A DNA stretch of 64,000 bases, from positions 16,503,208 through 16,567,207 of the forward strand of contig OU015568.1 of the NCBI GenBank assembly GCA_907165135.1, written 5' to 3'. A program made the position numbers and the translations under genes. This DNA comes from Oikopleura dioica. Its lineage: Eukaryota; Chordata; Appendicularia; Copelata; Oikopleuridae. Under the pieces are notes generated by a model that was not told the DNA's origin, ran no database searches, and saw only the letters and a list, made by a program, of their open reading frames with translations. Numbering within the stretch: the stretch's first letter is position 1; every line of letters begins with the position of its first letter. Positions 63,653 through 64,000 of the stretch are shown here, in pieces.

Positions 63653-64000
63653 GATTTTCGACCGAAATGTCAAGACCTTTCTTGTAAGGTGCTTGGTTTT
63701 CTTGAAAAGACGACAATAGTCGAGCTAGAACGCTTTTTTTAAATAAAACGGCAAGAAAAACCGGGTACAATTCGCTAGATTTCTAAAAAAACAAGACAGA
63801 CCGAGGCTTACAACATGTAAACTAGGGCTTAAGTGTCAAAATGTCACGAGAGCCGGCGACAATTTAAGCTCTTTTTAACAAAAACTAAAAATTTTTTAAA
63901 AAGGAATTATAAAATACGACTTATTCGCCTTGAGAAGAGAAAAAAATTGTCCAGATTTTTTTTTAAACAAATCTGATTCTCGATCACCACCCATTTGCAA

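Overview
The window is eukaryotic genomic DNA from an animal, most likely a tunicate and probably an appendicularian (larvacean, Oikopleura-like). The evidence is: multi-exon genes of chordate or metazoan type (receptor guanylate cyclase, transglutaminase, calcineurin A, PLAC8, Ras-like GTPase, M16 peptidase); many introns of only 31-48 nt; at least two introns in a conserved gene that cannot be GT-AG; scattered TTAGGG-type telomere-like motifs; and AT-rich introns crowded with short inverted-repeat transposons. The species assignment is inference. No rRNA gene, free-standing tRNA gene or CRISPR array was found.

Layout. 0.2-1.5 kb: two small minus-strand genes of unknown function. 1.8-25.5 kb: one very long minus-strand gene for a natriuretic-peptide-receptor-like guanylate cyclase, from signal peptide at 25.5 kb to basic C-terminal tail at 1.8 kb, whose introns are stuffed with MITEs and foldback elements. 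26.3-29.9 kb: plus-strand transglutaminase. 30.4-32.7 kb: plus-strand signal-anchored unknown protein with a 1.17-kb transposon in intron 1. 33.9-34.6 kb: a Mutator-like element. 35.5-36.9 kb: plus-strand Ras-like GTPase, convergent with a tiny membrane peptide gene (37.0-37.2 kb, minus).

37.9-43.7 kb: a 2.4-kb tandem duplication carrying the 5' half of an M16 (insulysin-type) metallopeptidase on the minus strand, divergent from a PLAC8-family gene on the plus strand whose first exon contains the distal breakpoint. 44.5-45.3 kb: foldback element. 45.5-49.0 kb: complete 12-exon calcineurin A catalytic subunit (minus). 49.5-51.4 kb: hAT-like element containing a 56-bp minisatellite. 52.3-55.5 kb: internally deleted Ty3/gypsy-type LTR retrotransposon with two seemingly identical LTRs.

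57.3-63.6 kb: a cluster of secreted-protein genes. It holds a Kelch-like protein, a Cys-rich signal-anchored protein and a mucin-like protein with a poly-Thr tract (all minus), plus a 42-residue Cys-containing microprotein (plus).

Functionally the genes are unrelated neighbours, not an operon. cGMP production (receptor cyclase) and Ca2+/calmodulin dephosphorylation (calcineurin) are signalling functions; transglutaminase and the secreted cluster suggest extracellular or secreted products. Several conserved exons need a single-base correction at a homopolymer run to stay in frame, so apparent frameshifts here are more likely assembly errors than decay.
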